DNA of 59,836 nt from an uncultured Colwellia sp. (GCA_913063325.1 CAJXYE010000027.1:1-59836); one strand, 5' to 3'; shown: positions 9,693 through 19,349, counted from the stretch's first letter. The notes: generated by a model not told the origin, from the sequence alone. Made by a program: numbers and translations.

Positions 9693-10322
9693 TTAATACG
9701 GGGTGATATTATTACCGTTTCTGTCTTGGTCTTTGCCATCGCCGTTTATATCTGAACTTAAATAAGTTCTACCTGCTAGAGATAAGCCCACACCTCGACA
9801 ATAATTAGCATTACCATTTGGGCAATAGCTAAATATAAGCAAGCTATTGTTGGCGGTATTTAATTGACCGCTTGGGCTGTATGTTACACTATTCAAATTA
9901 AAATTAAGACTATCACCCGCTTGAATTGGCTCTCTTTCCTTTATTAGCCCGTCAATAGAAACTACCCCTATCCTACCGGTCCAAACGGTTGTGTTTTGAC
10001 AGGTATCATCAGCTAGAAGGGGGCAAAGCGTAGCATTTTGCCCTGAATTGATAGCGGCATTTCGAGTTGTCAGTAATAAACGCTGTAGCTCGGTTACTTC
10101 ATTATCAACACGCATCTTCATGGTGAAACTACTTAGACTAGGTACTGCGATAGCTAATGCAATACCAGCTATAGCTATAGTCACTAGTAGCTCAATTAGG
10201 GAGAAACCAATAACCTTGTTAGAGGGGATATTAAGTAAACTTGAAGGAGGAAGGCTTTGAGCCTTTTGCGTGGATAAATCAGACTTTTTAAAGGCATTAT
10301 TGTTAAATAGATAGTACTGCAT
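9693..10322 (-). CDS. GspH/FimT-family pseudopilin
   Basis: A 209-residue prepilin-like protein with cleavage motif VIG|FSLIELLVTIAIAGIAL and Glu5, followed by MRVDNEVTELQRLLLTTRN, the pattern of the FimT/GspH family. FimT proteins bind DNA during natural transformation or act as minor pilins (FimU). The C-terminus has the GspH-like pairs of cysteines (ATLCPLLADDTC and YCPNGNANYCRG). The leader before the Gly is about 39 residues, long for this family, and no internal ATG, GTG or TTG shortens it. It is convergent with the pilus operon, whose expected fimT/fimU position before pilV is empty, so it is probably the relocated partner. Confidence 0.8.
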   Translation of the reverse strand: MQYYLFNNNAFKKSDLSTQKAQSLPPSSLLNIPSNKVIGFSLIELLVTIAIAGIALAIAVPSLSSFTMKMRVDNEVTELQRLLLTTRNAAINSGQNATLCPLLADDTCQNTTVWTGRIGVVSIDGLIKEREPIQAGDSLNFNLNSVTYSPSGQLNTANNSLLIFSYCPNGNANYCRGVGLSLAGRTYLSSDINGDGKDQDRNGNNITPY

Positions 10323-10434
10323 AATATTTGACCAATCAATACAACTTATCTTATATTTATAACACTTTAGCTATGATCTCGCTAGTGCTATATATCGCAG
10401 GATTAATGATATATAGCACTATAGTAAATATATT

Positions 10435-11610
10435 TTAAAGCTCGCTACTTGGGACACTCGTTGGATTGATATGTTCAACCGGGTAACAGCCTAGTACCTT
10501 AATGAAATTAGTATGTGGGGTAATATCATTAATCGCTTCCTGTAGAGCAAAATTCTTTATGTTTGCTTCTACATCAATATAGAACATTTCTTCCCAAGGT
10601 CGACCTTGGATCGGGCGAGATTCAAGTTTACACATATTAATACCTTTTTCTTTAAGTACTAATAGACACTCTACTAAGGCACCTGCTTTTTGACCTGTGG
10701 CTAAAATTATTGCTGTTTTCGCTGGGATTTGTTCTGCTACGTCTATTGATTTTCGAGCAACGAGAATAAAGCGAGAATGGTTTTCAGTTTGATTGGCAAT
10801 AGATTGCTCTAATGCATGCAACTGATAAAGTTGTCCGCCTTCTTCGCTACCAATAACAGCTATAGTATCATCTTGGAATTCCGCGACTTTAGCCATGGCA
10901 TCAGCAGTGCTATCGCAATACTCAATGCGTATACCGCTTTGTTTATCTAGGAAGTTACTGCATTGTGCAAACGGTTGCCCATGAGCATAAATGGTTTTTA
11001 TCTTATCTAAACTTGTATTTACTGATGTTAGCAAGCAATGTTCAATTGGCTGCGTTATTTCACCAACGATTGAAAGGTTAGTGTGTTGCAATAAGTCGTA
11101 AACTTCATTAATGCTACCTGAGCTGGTATTTTCAATAGGAAGCATACCGTAATCAACTTGGCCTGACTCTACTTGTTGCAATATTTCATTGAAACTTTGA
11201 CAGCCAGACTCGATGATTTTCTCAGCTCGGCGTGAAAAATACCGATGGCTAGCCAGGTAGCTATACGAGCCTTTATCACCTAAAAATGCAACACTAACGG
11301 TTGGTACTTGAATATCAGGGTTGGCTAAACTTTGTAAATAAGCTTGCTGATTTAATACAGAGTCTTCAATAATCGTCTGAAATACACTGGTAACATAGTG
11401 GGCATCTAAATTTAGCGTTTTACCGTGTTTAATTAAGCGAATTAAAAGCTCTTGCTCACGTTGCTGATCTCTTATTGGGCGAATTTGTTGTACTTTACTC
11501 TTTGCCACATTAAGTGTTAACGCGCGACGTTTTGCAAACAAAGCTAATAAGTCTTGGTCTAAAAGCGTTATTTCTTGGCGTATCTCATTTAAATCTAACT
11601 TTTCGCTCAC
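10435..11610 (-). CDS. pheA: Bifunctional chorismate mutase / prephenate dehydratase
   Basis: The P-protein of phenylalanine biosynthesis (391 residues) converts chorismate to prephenate and then to phenylpyruvate. Residues 1-90 form an AroQ-type chorismate mutase (IRQEITLLDQDLLALFAKRR). About 105-285 is the dehydratase (VAFLGDKGSYSYLASHRYF, NTSSGSINEVYDLL). The C-terminal ACT domain has the Phe-binding ESRPIQGRPW near residue 330, implying feedback inhibition by phenylalanine. The start is GTG, with AAAGGT upstream at suitable distance. It has its own promoter (separate entry). I see no pheL-like attenuator. Confidence 0.95.
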   Translation of the reverse strand: MSEKLDLNEIRQEITLLDQDLLALFAKRRALTLNVAKSKVQQIRPIRDQQREQELLIRLIKHGKTLNLDAHYVTSVFQTIIEDSVLNQQAYLQSLANPDIQVPTVSVAFLGDKGSYSYLASHRYFSRRAEKIIESGCQSFNEILQQVESGQVDYGMLPIENTSSGSINEVYDLLQHTNLSIVGEITQPIEHCLLTSVNTSLDKIKTIYAHGQPFAQCSNFLDKQSGIRIEYCDSTADAMAKVAEFQDDTIAVIGSEEGGQLYQLHALEQSIANQTENHSRFILVARKSIDVAEQIPAKTAIILATGQKAGALVECLLVLKEKGINMCKLESRPIQGRPWEEMFYIDVEANIKNFALQEAINDITPHTNFIKVLGCYPVEHINPTSVPSSEL

Positions 11611-11654
11611 TTGTTTACCTTTTTATTGTTAATTGAATGCTCGTTTGAGTAGTT

Positions 11655-11684
11655 ACTCTAGCTAGCTTAGCTAAATTGTGTCAA
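11655..11684 (-). promoter_or_regulatory. Putative pheA promoter
   Basis: Read on the minus strand: TTGACA (11684-11679, perfect -35), an 18-bp spacer, and TAGAGT (11660-11655, four of six matches to the -10). It lies about 45 bp before the pheA GTG. Confidence 0.55.
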
Positions 11685-11720
11685 CTGTTTCTTTAGACGT
11701 TTTTTGTTAATCTGTACTAT

Positions 11721-12107
11721 TTAGGGAATGCATTGCAATACTATGGCGAAGCTACATAAGGTGGCAATTGCCCATGCTATCGATCTCAACAGGGCAAAAT
11801 CCAACAAATATAAGATGTTATATAATACTCTTGAAATAACATGTACAACTGCCAATATGGCTATTGTTTGTTGGGTATTGCCTGTTGTCAGCGCTAAAAT
11901 TATAGCTGGCGCAAAAATAATGACTGATTCAAAAGCATTTTGATGGGCTGCTAACCCACGTGCACCGAAGCCCGTTAATTTACTTTGTTGATCTCTTGGG
12001 TGGTTATTATTATATCCACCGAGTTTAGCCATAGCATAAGCGACAGGCCCTTTTGCAAGTAGTGGTAAAAGTAGTGCTAAAAACAAGCACGTTATCAAAA
12101 TAGTCAT
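11721..12107 (-). CDS. MAPEG-family membrane protein
   Basis: A 128-residue integral membrane protein with about four hydrophobic helices. It shows the MAPEG pattern of small bacterial members: an N-terminal helix, a polar loop with NNNHPRDQ and GFGARGLAAHQNAFE, then VHVISRVLYNILYLLD near the C-terminus. MAPEG proteins include glutathione-dependent enzymes of lipid and xenobiotic metabolism, but bacterial members of this size have no assigned substrate. The ATG at 12107 directly follows an in-frame GTG at 12110, and either could be used. It stands alone between pheA and the acylase gene. Confidence 0.8.
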   Translation of the reverse strand: MTILITCLFLALLLPLLAKGPVAYAMAKLGGYNNNHPRDQQSKLTGFGARGLAAHQNAFESVIIFAPAIILALTTGNTQQTIAILAVVHVISRVLYNILYLLDFALLRSIAWAIATLCSFAIVLQCIP

Positions 12108-12160
12108 CACGCTCTCGATATTGAATTATTATAAAGTTTTTATGTAAATTTAGGTGTTAT

Positions 12161-14617
12161 TTAGTAGCTAAGTAACGTTAGTTTATACTGAGTTTTACCC
12201 GGTAAAAATGGAGAAACTACTCCATGCTCCCAATCACTATGGCCCATGCCATAATATGGGCTCCACGGATGCCCAGACTGGCTAGTTGGCATATGAAAAA
12301 TACCACTTTCTTCGTGACCCGGAGAAACAACCATTCGTTCTGAAGCACCGAAAGATTTTCCTTGTACTCTTGGCATATAACTATCTCCAGGCAAAGCGAT
12401 ACTTGGCATATTTAGCCAATAATCAAGCAGGGGAACTGCACTACTCAGTGGGTGTTTAATCGCTGATCTATTTTGTTGCCCCCATGTAGCTTGCTCTAAA
12501 GTTTGGTCTATAGACATGTCTGCAATAGTTACTTCTAATGATTTAGTAAAAACCTCCTGCCAACTGTCTTGTGAAAGCATCATGAAATTCTCTGGTTGTT
12601 CATTAATGAGTTGCCATAATGGTACTTCGATTTGATGGCGAATGCTTTTGAAATTAAAAGCATTATCAGTGTTTTTTAAACTGCTTTTCAACTCGAAAAA
12701 AACCTTGTCCCTTAGATTAATTCTAAAGTTTCGAACTAAACGATAACTAACCGAGTCGATGCTTGCCCTCAATTCACCTGGTTTTTCTAACAACTCCTTC
12801 ACTTGTTGAAAGTTATTATGCTGTGCCAATACTTGATTGGTTAATACTGTATTAAGGATGAATTGTTGCCAACGCTGTAAAAAAACAGCCTGATCATCTA
12901 ATCCAATTTGAAGAAGAGATTGCTCATCAAATTTGTTTTGAGTGAATAAATTATCTCTTATTTGCTTTGATCGAGCACCTAGTGCGTAACCACCATTACC
13001 AAGTTTTTTAACCATCTCACCACCAACAACGCGAGAGTTAGCTGTCCATAGTCTATGATTTTCAGGATTTTTCATACGAGGATATTGTTCTGGCTTTAAG
13101 TAGCCTTGCCAATGATTTTTACCAGATGACCATGATGTTGGTGTTTCACCAATGATGCCTTTTTTGTTGGGAATTGGCCCCATAATTGTCCAACCAATGT
13201 CTCCATGTTTATCAACCACAAGTATATTTTGAGAAGGAATGCCTGAACGAGCAGCAATATTAAAAGCTTGTGAGACGGTTTGTGCTTGCTCTAATTCAAT
13301 GGCTACTAAATTAATGGCTTCTTTATCATGCGCAACCCAGCGATAGGCAAGTACTTTTCCTTGGTGATCCTTACCAATAACAGGGCCCCAAATGGTTTCC
13401 TTGACGGTTATTTCTTGTGCTTTTTGACCTTTGACCGCGATGACTTGTTTGTGAATAGTAAAGTTTTGATAACCTGAAGGGGTCAGGTATTGGCTATTAT
13501 CAGTATTAGTCGTTAATACAATAACATCACTATAATCACCGTAGCTGTTGGTAAATCCCCAAGCGATACTTCCATTACTGCCTATTACCATATTAGGAGT
13601 ACCTGGCAAGGTGGCACCAGTCACTTTAATGTGTTCTGTTATTTTTTTTGAATTGACAGTTTTCGAACTGACTTTTTTGCTCTCGGGGTATTCAAAAGAG
13701 GCACGAAACCAAGTATTAGGAACACGAATTCCCAGGTGCATATCATTGGCTATTACTCCACTCCCAGTCGAACTTAAAGCACCTGAAATAGCCCAACTAT
13801 TAGAGCCAGGTAAATGGTCGCCTTGATACTTGTTTTCATTGTTTTTTGCTAATATCATTGATTCTTTGTTGGTATTATCTGTGTCGATAGTATTGAAGCT
13901 AGAAGCTGAAGGCCAAGCATTTGTTGGCATTGAAGCTTGAGGATATTGGCTACCATCTATAGCTGCATCCCAGATACTGCCTTTGGGATCTAAAAATGCG
14001 TAAACATCGCCGGATAAAACTGCTTTCATTAGACCTAGTGTGCGCTCGCGTCTGCCATCATGATATTGAAGATCAATATACATACTGAAAATGGTAAGAA
14101 TAGAGTCTTCTTCACTCCACTGTACAGGCTCTTGCTGAAGTAGGAGGTACTCAAAAGGCGATGAATTTAAATATTTTAAACCTTGGTTAACGCCTCTAGT
14201 GTACGCTTTTATTAATTCTAGTTGCTGTTGAGGTAGCTCAGCAACTATGGCTCTAGCTCTGTCTCGAAAGCGATGTCTACGAATTGATTTATCATAATCA
14301 AGCGCTAAAGGGCCAAATAAGCTTGCTAACTCACCTGCAGAGTTACGCCTAAGTAAATCCATTTGAAAAAATCGTTCTTGTGCATGAACAAAACCTAATG
14401 CTACGGCAATGTCATTTCTGCTTTGCGCCTTAATTGTGGCAATTCCCTGTTTATCACGCTCAATAATGGCTGATTTTTTTAAACCAAAAACTGTTTTTTT
14501 TCCATCGAGCACTGGCAAAGCACCATCTACTTTGCTGTACAGCCAGGTTGAAGCAGTGGCAATAAGCAATAATAGGATGAGTAGTAAGCCAGTAAATAGT
14601 TTTTTCAATGGTTGCAT
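12161..14617 (-). CDS. Penicillin-acylase-family Ntn hydrolase
   Basis: An 818-residue precursor of the S45 peptidase (penicillin amidase) family. An N-terminal hydrophobic segment (LLLILLLLIATASTWLY) acts as signal or anchor for export to the periplasm. The alpha-subunit part has FVHAQERFFQMDLLRR. The autoproteolytic junction is LPGSNSWAISG, giving the catalytic N-terminal Ser of the beta subunit near residue 271. NDMHL, WGFTNSYGDYSDV and the C-terminal MVVSPGHEESG are further family marks. Substrates in marine bacteria are often N-acyl-homoserine lactones or other N-acyl amides rather than beta-lactams, but nothing here identifies one. I prefer the ATG at 14617 to a TTG six codons upstream. 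Confidence 0.9.
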   Translation of the reverse strand: MQPLKKLFTGLLLILLLLIATASTWLYSKVDGALPVLDGKKTVFGLKKSAIIERDKQGIATIKAQSRNDIAVALGFVHAQERFFQMDLLRRNSAGELASLFGPLALDYDKSIRRHRFRDRARAIVAELPQQQLELIKAYTRGVNQGLKYLNSSPFEYLLLQQEPVQWSEEDSILTIFSMYIDLQYHDGRRERTLGLMKAVLSGDVYAFLDPKGSIWDAAIDGSQYPQASMPTNAWPSASSFNTIDTDNTNKESMILAKNNENKYQGDHLPGSNSWAISGALSSTGSGVIANDMHLGIRVPNTWFRASFEYPESKKVSSKTVNSKKITEHIKVTGATLPGTPNMVIGSNGSIAWGFTNSYGDYSDVIVLTTNTDNSQYLTPSGYQNFTIHKQVIAVKGQKAQEITVKETIWGPVIGKDHQGKVLAYRWVAHDKEAINLVAIELEQAQTVSQAFNIAARSGIPSQNILVVDKHGDIGWTIMGPIPNKKGIIGETPTSWSSGKNHWQGYLKPEQYPRMKNPENHRLWTANSRVVGGEMVKKLGNGGYALGARSKQIRDNLFTQNKFDEQSLLQIGLDDQAVFLQRWQQFILNTVLTNQVLAQHNNFQQVKELLEKPGELRASIDSVSYRLVRNFRINLRDKVFFELKSSLKNTDNAFNFKSIRHQIEVPLWQLINEQPENFMMLSQDSWQEVFTKSLEVTIADMSIDQTLEQATWGQQNRSAIKHPLSSAVPLLDYWLNMPSIALPGDSYMPRVQGKSFGASERMVVSPGHEESGIFHMPTSQSGHPWSPYYGMGHSDWEHGVVSPFLPGKTQYKLTLLSY

Positions 14618-14844
14618 AGATAAACAAGTAATCAATAATCGATAAAGCAGGGTAACGTAAAATGGACCAGGAGAATATTTATAGTTTTTATTTTTATTAA
14701 AAAAGTACTTTAATTTGAGGAGGGAGGTTAACTGTGTAGATAAACGGCTAATAATTCTAAAATAATGTGTTATTTAATTGCACTATTTCAAAGGAGTAAT
14801 ATTGCGATAGCAGGGTAAAAGAAATACCCAGTCGTTAAAAAATG

Positions 14845-15291
14845 CTAACTAAAGCTCAAAGTGCTACTACATTTCTTTTTTATTACTTTACTATCAGAGG
14901 ATGAAACTGATGGGGCGATAATCGTTTCATTGTTAGATGTGGTGAAATACGACATAAATTGATGTAATTTATCGTTAAAAACCATGGCGCTAGTAAAAAA
15001 ATCATTAGACTTGTTAATTACGCTGATTGTTACATCTGAGTTTCTATCATTTAATGTTATAGGATGAGATAAAATTAAACTGCTTGAAAAATTATTGCTG
15101 TAGTTTGAAGATAAAGCATTAGGGATTTTACCCGCGACGTTAATTATATCGTAGCTATTAAGGCCAGTTGTCAGCATGTTATTAACGTTTAAATGTTGCA
15201 CTTTAATTACAGGCTTAGCATTTACTGGAGAAATATTCATCAAAATTAGGAATGTGATAAAACTAACTAACAGTAATTTAATGGTTCTCAT
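14845..15291 (-). CDS. Secreted protein of unknown function
   Basis: 148 residues with a clear signal peptide (LLLVSFITFLILMNISPVNA, cut about residue 25) and AAGGAT 8 bp before the ATG. The mature part is rich in Asn and Ser, with segments such as YDIINVAGKIPNALSSN and DVTISVINKSND. It ends in a Ser/Lys-rich tail with one Cys. I do not recognise a family. It is flanked on both sides by more than 200 bp without genes, so it is probably a single-gene transcript. Confidence 0.65.
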   Translation of the reverse strand: MRTIKLLLVSFITFLILMNISPVNAKPVIKVQHLNVNNMLTTGLNSYDIINVAGKIPNALSSNYSNNFSSSLILSHPITLNDRNSDVTISVINKSNDFFTSAMVFNDKLHQFMSYFTTSNNETIIAPSVSSSDSKVIKKKCSSTLSFS

Positions 15292-15699
15292 TGCCTATAT
15301 CCTTTTAGCGATGCCGCATTTGTTTAAGTAGGTGTTATTGATTAATTATACTAAATTGTTACAAGTGTTACTTTAAAGGTTGTTTAAACTTTATGCTAGT
15401 TACTTGAGATAAGCTGCTTCTTTCACACGGTAGATGGTATACGCGTCTTAACAAGGTAGTTCAACGCGATATTCTCAAATAAAATCTAACTTTAGCTTTA
15501 ATATTAGAACGGTTCAGTTAATTAAATATTTCAAATTATTTTATTTGGTAACAATACACTTGAATAAGTTATTACAATTAACGTTCACATCATAGCTTTG
15601 CCTATAAAAAAATGCCGCTATGGTCTACTTCCCATAACGGCGGCTTTAACTATTTTACCTATCTCAATTTGAAATACTGAGCTGTAGAATTGACAGAGG
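15292..15699. other. 408-bp intergenic region between the secreted protein gene and glcB
   Basis: AT-rich and non-coding as far as I can see. The only structure I can support is the glcB terminator at 15606-15643. The first 100 bp on the minus-strand side would hold the promoter of the secreted protein gene, but I cannot point to a convincing -35/-10 pair. Confidence 0.5.
15606..15643 (-). terminator. Intrinsic terminator of glcB
   Basis: On the minus strand GCCGTTATGG and CCATAGCGGC form a 10-bp stem (one G-U pair) around an 8-nt loop, followed by ATTTTTTT. It lies about 60 bp after the glcB stop. Confidence 0.85.
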
Positions 15700-17868
15700 T
15701 TAACTGAGTTGACGCTTTTTTTCTAAGCGATACTGATGCAATAACGGCTCGGTATAACCATTAGGCTGTTCTACGCCTGAAAATATTAATGCTGCAGCTG
15801 CTTTAAAAGCGATGCTATTAGTATAGTCATTACTCATCGCTTTATAACTACCATCACTAGCATTTTGCTCATCAACAATACCCGCCATTTTCTCTAAACT
15901 GGCTTGCACTTGTGCTGTTGTACAAATGTTATGAATAAGCCAATTAGCAATGTGTTGGCTAGAAATACGTAAAGTAGCTCTATCTTCCATTAAACCGACA
16001 TTATTTATATCAGGAACTTTAGAGCAGCCTACGCCGTCGTCTATCCAGCGAACTACGTACCCTAAAATACCTTGGCAGTTATTGTCTAACTCATCACTAA
16101 CTTCTTGAGCAGTCCAATTGGTATCTTCTGCTAACGGAATAGTTAAAATATCATCTATTTTGGCAGGGGTGCGCTTGGAAAGTTGTTGTTGTAATCCAAA
16201 AACATTCACTCTATGGTAATGCAGGGCATGTAACGTTGCCGCGGTTGGCGAGGGAACCCATGCCGTATTTGCTCCGGCTTCTACATGGTTTATTTTAGTT
16301 GCCAACATGTTCGACATTTGATCAGGGATTGGCCACATACCTTTACCAATTTGTGCTTTTTGGCTAAATCCACATGCCAAGCCAACATCAACATTGTTAT
16401 CTTCATAAGCGCTTATCCATGGGGTGAGCTTTATGTCCGCTTTTCTTGCCATGGGTCCTGCCATCATCGAGGTATGAATCTCATCACCTGTTCTATCTAA
16501 AAAGCCAGTATTGATAAATACGACACGGTTTCTTGCTGCATATATACAATTTTTTAAGTTAACACTGGTACGTCTTTCTTCATCCATAATGCCCATTTTT
16601 ACCGTGTTACATGGTAGTGATAGCGCCGCTTCTACTCGAGAAAATAATGTGTTGGCAAAAGCCACTTCTTCAGGGCCATGCATTTTAGGCTTAACAATGT
16701 AAATAGAGCCCTCACTGCTATTGCTAAATTCACTATTGCCTTTTAAATCGTGCAGTGCAATTAAGCTGGTGATCATTGCATCAAGTATGCCTTCAGGCAC
16801 CTCGTTACCCTCTTTATCAATAATGGCATTGTTTGTCATCAAGTGACCAACATTACGTACGAACATTAAACTGCGGCCTTTGAGAGTAATGCTATCGCCA
16901 TTTAATGTTTGAACACTCAAGTCTTTATGCATAGTGCGGGTTATCGTTTGACCATTTTTAGTGAGGGTTGCAGATAACTTACCCGTCATTAGTCCTAGCC
17001 AATTTCGATAGGCTACTACTTTATCTTCACCATCGACAGCAGCGACTGAATCCTCACAATCCATAATGGTTGTTAAAGCTGATTCAAGCATGATGTCACT
17101 TAAACCAGCAGCATCTTCTTTACCTATAGCACTATCGTCATTGAATAATAAACTTAGGTGTAACCCGTGGTGAGTAAACATCATAGACTCGGGTTTATTT
17201 ATGCTGCCAGTAAAGCCAAGGAATGCGGTGGGATCTTTTAAGGGGCTTTGCTGACCATCTGCCAAAGTGACCATCAATTGTTGTTCGGTTAAGTGATAAC
17301 TTACGGCTTGACTATGATTACCACTAAGCAGTGGAATAACTTGGTCTAAATAGTCTTTAGCAAAAGCGATAACCTTTTTACCTCGTATCGGATTATATGT
17401 TTTACTTGGCTGTGCGCCATTGTCATAACTGATTGCATCGGTACCATAAAGAGCATCATATAAACTACCCCAACGTGCATTGACTGCATTTAAGGCGAAG
17501 CGGGCATTCATTATAGGTACAACAAGCTGAGGGCCAGCCATTAAGGCTAATTCATTATCAACATTACTGGTGTTGATACTAAAGTCTTCTACTTGCGGTA
17601 CAAGGTAGTTAATGTCCGATAAAAACTGTTTATAGTGAGAAAATTCAAGTGGTTTATTGCTTTGGTGATAATTATCAATGCTTTTTTGTAAGGTATCACG
17701 CTTTAATAGTAGCTGTTGGTTTTCGGGGCTTAGGTCATTAATGATACTAGAAAACTGTTGCCAAAAATGTGCGGAACTAATGGAAGTACCAGGCAATGCT
17801 TCATCTTCAATAAAATCAAAAAGACACTGGCTTACTGTTAAATTTTCTATCGTTACTGTCGCTGACAT
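15700..17868 (-). CDS. glcB: Malate synthase G
   Basis: 722 residues, the full length of the monomeric G isoform, which condenses glyoxylate with acetyl-CoA to malate. Diagnostic segments are RSLMFVRNVGHLMTN, KMHGPEEVAFANTLF, MGIMDEERRTSVNLKNC (catalytic Arg region), FINTGFLDRTGDEIHTSM and the C-terminal ASDGSYKAMSNDYTNSIAF. It supplies the second step of the glyoxylate shunt; isocitrate lyase lies 2.8 kb away on the other side of a LysR/LrgAB operon. It has its own terminator and a 348-bp gap before lrgB, so it is probably transcribed separately. Confidence 0.97.
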   Translation of the reverse strand: MSATVTIENLTVSQCLFDFIEDEALPGTSISSAHFWQQFSSIINDLSPENQQLLLKRDTLQKSIDNYHQSNKPLEFSHYKQFLSDINYLVPQVEDFSINTSNVDNELALMAGPQLVVPIMNARFALNAVNARWGSLYDALYGTDAISYDNGAQPSKTYNPIRGKKVIAFAKDYLDQVIPLLSGNHSQAVSYHLTEQQLMVTLADGQQSPLKDPTAFLGFTGSINKPESMMFTHHGLHLSLLFNDDSAIGKEDAAGLSDIMLESALTTIMDCEDSVAAVDGEDKVVAYRNWLGLMTGKLSATLTKNGQTITRTMHKDLSVQTLNGDSITLKGRSLMFVRNVGHLMTNNAIIDKEGNEVPEGILDAMITSLIALHDLKGNSEFSNSSEGSIYIVKPKMHGPEEVAFANTLFSRVEAALSLPCNTVKMGIMDEERRTSVNLKNCIYAARNRVVFINTGFLDRTGDEIHTSMMAGPMARKADIKLTPWISAYEDNNVDVGLACGFSQKAQIGKGMWPIPDQMSNMLATKINHVEAGANTAWVPSPTAATLHALHYHRVNVFGLQQQLSKRTPAKIDDILTIPLAEDTNWTAQEVSDELDNNCQGILGYVVRWIDDGVGCSKVPDINNVGLMEDRATLRISSQHIANWLIHNICTTAQVQASLEKMAGIVDEQNASDGSYKAMSNDYTNSIAFKAAAALIFSGVEQPNGYTEPLLHQYRLEKKRQLS

Positions 17869-18216
17869 TATTACTTCACCTTATTTTCAAAACTTGGTAT
17901 TTAACCGTCAAGAATGTTTGTATAAAAGTTTCTATTTCTAGCGTCATTTTAGCAATGGTGCAGCTAAAAAGGGTCTATAAATAACTGATAGTGATAATCC
18001 TATGGCTTATTATCACTGCTGGCAATAGTGCTTTAGGGTTAGACAAAGCACTGAATAGAATACTATGTCGACAAGGTTTTATTTAAGCTATTGTTAAGTC
18101 TAAGTTAAATTGTGATTTGAAGGGCGGGGATGTAAGGTTATTCATGTCATTGTACTTTATGATAAGCATCATTCACATTGTGAATGATGCTTGGTGGTAA
18201 TAACTATTTTATAGTC
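17869..18216. other. 348-bp region between lrgB and glcB
   Basis: No gene seen. It contains the strong 13-bp-arm hairpin described at 18164-18192, and must contain the glcB promoter, which I could not place with confidence. Confidence 0.5.
18164..18192. other. Perfect 13-bp-arm hairpin behind lrgB
   Basis: AAGCATCATTCAC (18164-18176) and GTGAATGATGCTT (18180-18192) are exact inverted repeats around a 3-nt loop, 24 bp past the lrgB stop. Read from lrgB, no T-run follows, so it is not a standard intrinsic terminator. It could stabilise the lrgAB mRNA 3' end or be an operator for glcB. Confidence 0.6.
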
Positions 18217-18939
18217 CTAGTTAAACAGTTGCTGCAATAAAGGGATTAACCAAGGGCTGATCAATGCGGTGAGTACTGCAGATAAAATCAATGCAACAGA
18301 GCTGTATGCGCCATGTTCTGCACTTTTACGTACCAGTACAGCCGTGCCAATAACATGACTGGCACTACCAATGGCTAACCCCTGAGCTTTAGCTGAATTA
18401 ATGCCAATAAAGCTTAGCCATTGAGGCCCGAGTAAGGCACCAAATAAACCAGCAATCAATATGGCAAAAGCGGTGATGGAGCTATCACCAAACAATTGTT
18501 CGGTTAAGGTAATACCTATCGGGGTAGTGACGGATTTTAATGATAACGCTACCGCAATCTCGGGCGCTTTTATCATCCACATAGCCAGAATAAAGCTAAC
18601 GACAATTACCACTGTAATACCTAAGACTAAAATAGCGGTCATTTCTCGCCAATAAAAACGTATTTGTTTAAACTGTTGATAAAGTGGTAAACCTAAGGCA
18701 ACAATGGCTGGCTCGAGTAAAAGGTTAAGTATTTGAGTATTATCACTATATTGTTGGTAATTGATTTCAGTTAATAATAAGAAAGGCACCAGTATGCTAA
18801 TAGAAATCAACATAGGATTTAACCATATATATTGCCATTTTTGCTGGCATCTAGCGGCTAACTGGTAGGTTGCTATGGTGATTAATGTGATAAATATGCT
18901 GGCCAATATAGGGCTATTAGCTATGAAAGTAGTTAGCAT
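18217..18939 (-). CDS. lrgB: LrgB-family membrane protein
   Basis: A 240-residue polytopic membrane protein with six or more hydrophobic helices and the LrgB hallmarks ALSLKSVTTPIGI and GSASHVIGTA near the C-terminus. LrgB with LrgA was first described as a holin/antiholin-like pair. Relatives include the Bacillus pyruvate facilitator PftAB and the plant plastid glycolate/glycerate transporter PLGG1. The ATG overlaps the lrgA stop by one base (TAATG), so the two are translationally coupled. The glyoxylate-cycle neighbours make a small-carboxylate transport role more likely than autolysis control here; that is inference. Confidence 0.88.
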   Translation of the reverse strand: MLTTFIANSPILASIFITLITIATYQLAARCQQKWQYIWLNPMLISISILVPFLLLTEINYQQYSDNTQILNLLLEPAIVALGLPLYQQFKQIRFYWREMTAILVLGITVVIVVSFILAMWMIKAPEIAVALSLKSVTTPIGITLTEQLFGDSSITAFAILIAGLFGALLGPQWLSFIGINSAKAQGLAIGSASHVIGTAVLVRKSAEHGAYSSVALILSAVLTALISPWLIPLLQQLFN

Positions 18940-19343
18940 TATTTTGACCCTGTTTTGGTATTATTTTGGGCAATATTGTTGGTAATAGTTTTGTGATTAT
19001 CAGGTGTTATTAAAAAACGTTCGCTTAAGTAGCCAATAATAGTGAGTAAGATAAAAGTTGAGCTAAAAATAATAATCACTAGCGCAAGGCCATGTTGCTG
19101 AATGAGATCAAAATGATTGATGATCCCCATGCCAGCAGGCACCAGGCATACGCCCATGTGTTTGATAAACCACTGATTAGTTTTAGTAACCTTTTGGGCG
19201 CTAAACCAATTGAGTTGTAAAAAAAGCGCGTAAATAATCATGCCATATAAACTGGCAGGTAAAGCCGCTAATAGATAGTTAGCGAGTTTACCCAGCAGTA
19301 AACTTATACTGATAACAAAAATGGTATAGAGCACATTGTTCAT
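18939..19343 (-). CDS. lrgA: LrgA/CidA-family membrane protein
   Basis: 134 residues with about four membrane helices. The conserved LrgA/CidA pattern LPASLYGMIIYALFLQLNWF and GVCLVPAGMGIINHFDLIQQHG is present. It is the first partner of LrgB, which it overlaps, and it begins 6 bp after the end of the LysR-type regulator gene on the same strand, making a lysR-lrgA-lrgB operon. The C-terminal tail is Asn/Thr-rich and cytoplasmic. In LrgAB-type transporters both parts are needed for function. Confidence 0.87.
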   Translation of the reverse strand: MNNVLYTIFVISISLLLGKLANYLLAALPASLYGMIIYALFLQLNWFSAQKVTKTNQWFIKHMGVCLVPAGMGIINHFDLIQQHGLALVIIIFSSTFILLTIIGYLSERFLITPDNHKTITNNIAQNNTKTGSK

Positions 19344-19349
19344 AGTGGT

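Noticed and set aside
11611..11720. Phe-rich leader peptide and attenuator before pheA
   Set aside because: No short open frame with Phe codons and no terminator/antiterminator pair lies between the promoter and the GTG.
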